NCBI GenBank assembly: GCA_964492555.1
Contig: CAZBKQ010000008.1
Coordinates: forward strand, 1-64,000
DNA: 64,000 nt
Direction of reading: 5' to 3'
DNA from: GCA-2709075 sp964492555
Lineage (GTDB): Bacteria > Pseudomonadota > Alphaproteobacteria > MPNO01 > UBA2964
The position numbers were made by a program, and so were the translations under genes. Below are positions 62,859-64,000 of the stretch, in pieces. A model generated the notes under the pieces. That model did no database searches, was not told where the DNA came from, and was given only the letters and a program-made list of their open reading frames with translations. Position 1 is the stretch's first letter; every line of letters starts with the position of its first letter.

Positions 62859-62958
62859 NNNNNNNNNNNNNNNNNNNNNNNNNNNNNNNNNNNNNNNNNN
62901 NNNNNNNNNNNNNNNNNNNNNNNNNNNNNNNNNNNNNNNNNNNNNNNNNNNNNNNNNN
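62859..62958. other. Scaffold spacer 4 (100 N), probably of negative true size
   Basis: Exactly 100 Ns between two identical 55-bp flanks. Collapsing 62859-63013 shortens the region between the PAS gene and the next gene from 243 to 88 bp. Confidence 0.95.
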
Positions 62959-63013
62959 TGTCTTCAAGCTGAGCGTCGGATAGAAGTTCCGTCATTGCCA
63001 TTCGCTTTCATAC
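62959..63013. repeat. 55-bp exact duplicate flanking spacer 4 (right copy)
   Basis: Exact copy of 62804-62858, starting at the first base after the spacer. It contains a false second start of the PAS gene. Confidence 0.95.
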
Positions 63014-63089
63014 TTAGTTCCTTGGCCTCATCATGACCTTACGAGGTTAAAATGCGGTAAATTCCGAAAAGACGATTATCGGCGCAAAC

Positions 63090-63557
63090 TCAGAGAAATT
63101 CGGCAACTTCCTGCAGACCGATCAAAGCGGCGATCCCGGTAATCACTATGATCATGCCAACCCAGAGCAGCGACAACGTCCCCGTCTGGGCTTTCTTTTT
63201 CTGCCGCGAAGCCGACGCCGGCCGCCGCCGCGCCGCGGTCTTGCCGGAGGCCGGGCGCCTGCCGCCCGTTCTCCGCCGTCGCGGAGCGCCCCGCTTTGAA
63301 GACGTCTTGCGTCGACCCGTCCCGCCTCTTACCGGACCGCGCGCATATCGCTGCGGTTTCCGCATTTGTGAGAGAAGGATATTGCATTTTGACCTATTGG
63401 TTGCCGGGTCATATTCCTCTTCGATTACCCGAACCCCCTCATGGCGGTTAGTCGCCAGCAAACGCTCCGCCTCCGCCATCGCCGTGCCGCGATCATTAAT
63501 ATAGGAATCGAATTCCCATTTATTGTTCTTTAAAAGCTGTATTTCGTAGGCACGCAT
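63090..63557 (-). CDS. Tail-anchored protein with N-terminal alpha/beta domain (paralogue B)
   Basis: The protein has about 155 residues: N-terminal domain (YEIQLLKNNKWEFDSYINDR, then GVRVIEEEYD), a long very basic linker (residues 68-122, Arg/Lys/Gly/Ala/Ser) and a C-terminal helix (LLWVGMIIVITGIAALIGL) ending LQEVAEFL. It shares the layout, the GVRVxEE core and the GLQE end with paralogue A at 61918. ATG 63557 aligns with paralogue A; the frame is open to 63599. Divergent from aroQ. Function unknown; the basic linker might bind nucleic acid or lipid head groups. Confidence 0.75.
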   Translation of the reverse strand: MRAYEIQLLKNNKWEFDSYINDRGTAMAEAERLLATNRHEGVRVIEEEYDPATNRSKCNILLSQMRKPQRYARGPVRGGTGRRKTSSKRGAPRRRRTGGRRPASGKTAARRRPASASRQKKKAQTGTLSLLWVGMIIVITGIAALIGLQEVAEFL

Positions 63558-63749
63558 CTCGGAACCTTCGTTGACGGTGGTGATATTGGGGACCCGCAAG
63601 GCCTTCCGGCCCTCGTACCCACCCTATCCTGTGTCAAAATTTCCTTAATTAACGATAAATCGCCAAACACCGAACGCCCCGCGTCGTTGCGCCTCGACCA
63701 GCGCTGCGGTAAGGAAATTCGCGAATAGAACAATTTTGGACGAAGGTCG

Positions 63750-64000
63750 TTGGCTCAATACGGGAAAATCCTGGTTCTGAACGGACCCAACCTGAACATG
63801 CTGGGCACGCGCGAGCCGGAGATATATGGCGAGCAAACACTCGCTGATATCGAAGCAAACTGCCGCAAGACTGCGGAAAATCTCGGTTTCGACCTCGATT
63901 TCCGCCAATCGAATTCGGAAGGTGAACTGGTCGGCTGGATTCAACAATCGACGGAAGCCGCGGCGATTATCATCAACCCCGCCGCCTATACCCATACTTC
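63750..64000 (+). CDS. aroQ: 3-Dehydroquinate dehydratase type II, 5' part
   Basis: 83 codons are visible before the window ends. LVLNGPNLNMLGTREPEIYG near residue 8 holds the catalytic Tyr and the conserved Arg/Asn; FRQSNSEGELVGWIQ near residue 52 and IIINPAAYTHTS near residue 72 complete the family pattern. It dehydrates 3-dehydroquinate in the shikimate pathway. The start is TTG 63750 with GAAGG four bases before; no ATG is available near the family N-terminus. Confidence 0.94.
   Translation, partial: MAQYGKILVLNGPNLNMLGTREPEIYGEQTLADIEANCRKTAENLGFDLDFRQSNSEGELVGWIQQSTEAAAIIINPAAYTHT

Noticed and set aside
1..64000. CRISPR array, insertion sequence, prophage or known defence system
   Set aside because: No regularly spaced repeats, transposase, integrase, phage structural or defence-type genes were recognised on reading both strands.

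Overview
The window is a 64 kb piece of a GC-rich (roughly 60 %) alphaproteobacterial chromosome. The evidence is the 5' end of a 16S rRNA gene at the left edge, the rne/amiC/mrcA/prfB block, an RNase E ending in a GWW motif, GlnE, PhaAB and an elongator tRNA-Met with alphaproteobacterial features. A Rhodospirillales-like free-living heterotroph fits the gene content, but I cannot fix the genus. Four 100-N spacers show that this is a scaffold. Two of them are flanked by the same exact 55-bp sequence on both sides, which is what unmerged k-mer overlaps between short-read contigs look like.

Layout. 0-0.6 kb: 16S start and its promoter/leader, reading left. 0.6-10.3 kb: an accessory catabolic stretch with two TauD/TfdA-type dioxygenases, two bicupin proteins, an EutA-type reactivase without its ammonia-lyase, a nitroreductase, a YbjQ protein and a LysR regulator. 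10.3-14.3 kb: a leftward operon with two tandem copies of an alpha/beta thiamine-diphosphate decarboxylase (sulfopyruvate/phosphonopyruvate decarboxylase family) followed by an aldehyde dehydrogenase. 14.4-16.2 kb: EF-hand protein, ECF sigma factor and a probable anti-sigma. 16.2-19.2 kb: FMN reductase, acyl-CoA ligase and enoyl-CoA hydratase family operon. 19.2-21.1 kb: three tandem DUF1989 (urea-carboxylase-associated/carboxyguanidine deiminase family) paralogues. An 18-bp perfect inverted repeat precedes them. 21.1-23.6 kb: MFS, NmrA-like and MsrB operon. 23.8-25.8 kb: phaAB.

25.8-32.6 kb: racemase-family protein, ArfB, EamA transporter, IspG, a leaderless THI5/SsuA-like binding protein, an esterase and an FMN hydroxy-acid dehydrogenase. 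32.7-36.2 kb: a sulfur-related operon (cysteine desulfurase, 2Fe-2S ferredoxin, TenA, MnmA) followed by tRNA-Met with its own promoter. 36.4-47.6 kb: hydrolase, AnmK, TyrS, AsmA-like giant, GlnE, YCII, Bcp, DUF455 and BolA. 47.6-55.9 kb: RF2 with an intact programmed +1 frameshift, PBP1A, AmiC and RNase E. 55.9-64 kb: aminotransferase, a gamma-glutamyltransferase-like lipoprotein that seems to lack catalytic residues, M48 protease, MaiA, ornithine decarboxylase family protein, two paralogous tail-anchored proteins flanking a PAS protein, and the start of aroQ.

The parts most likely to be under-described are the doubled ThDP decarboxylase operon, the DUF1989 trio with a shortened middle member, the tail-anchored/PAS trio, and two long perfect inverted repeats. 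I found no CRISPR array, insertion sequence, prophage or recognisable defence island.
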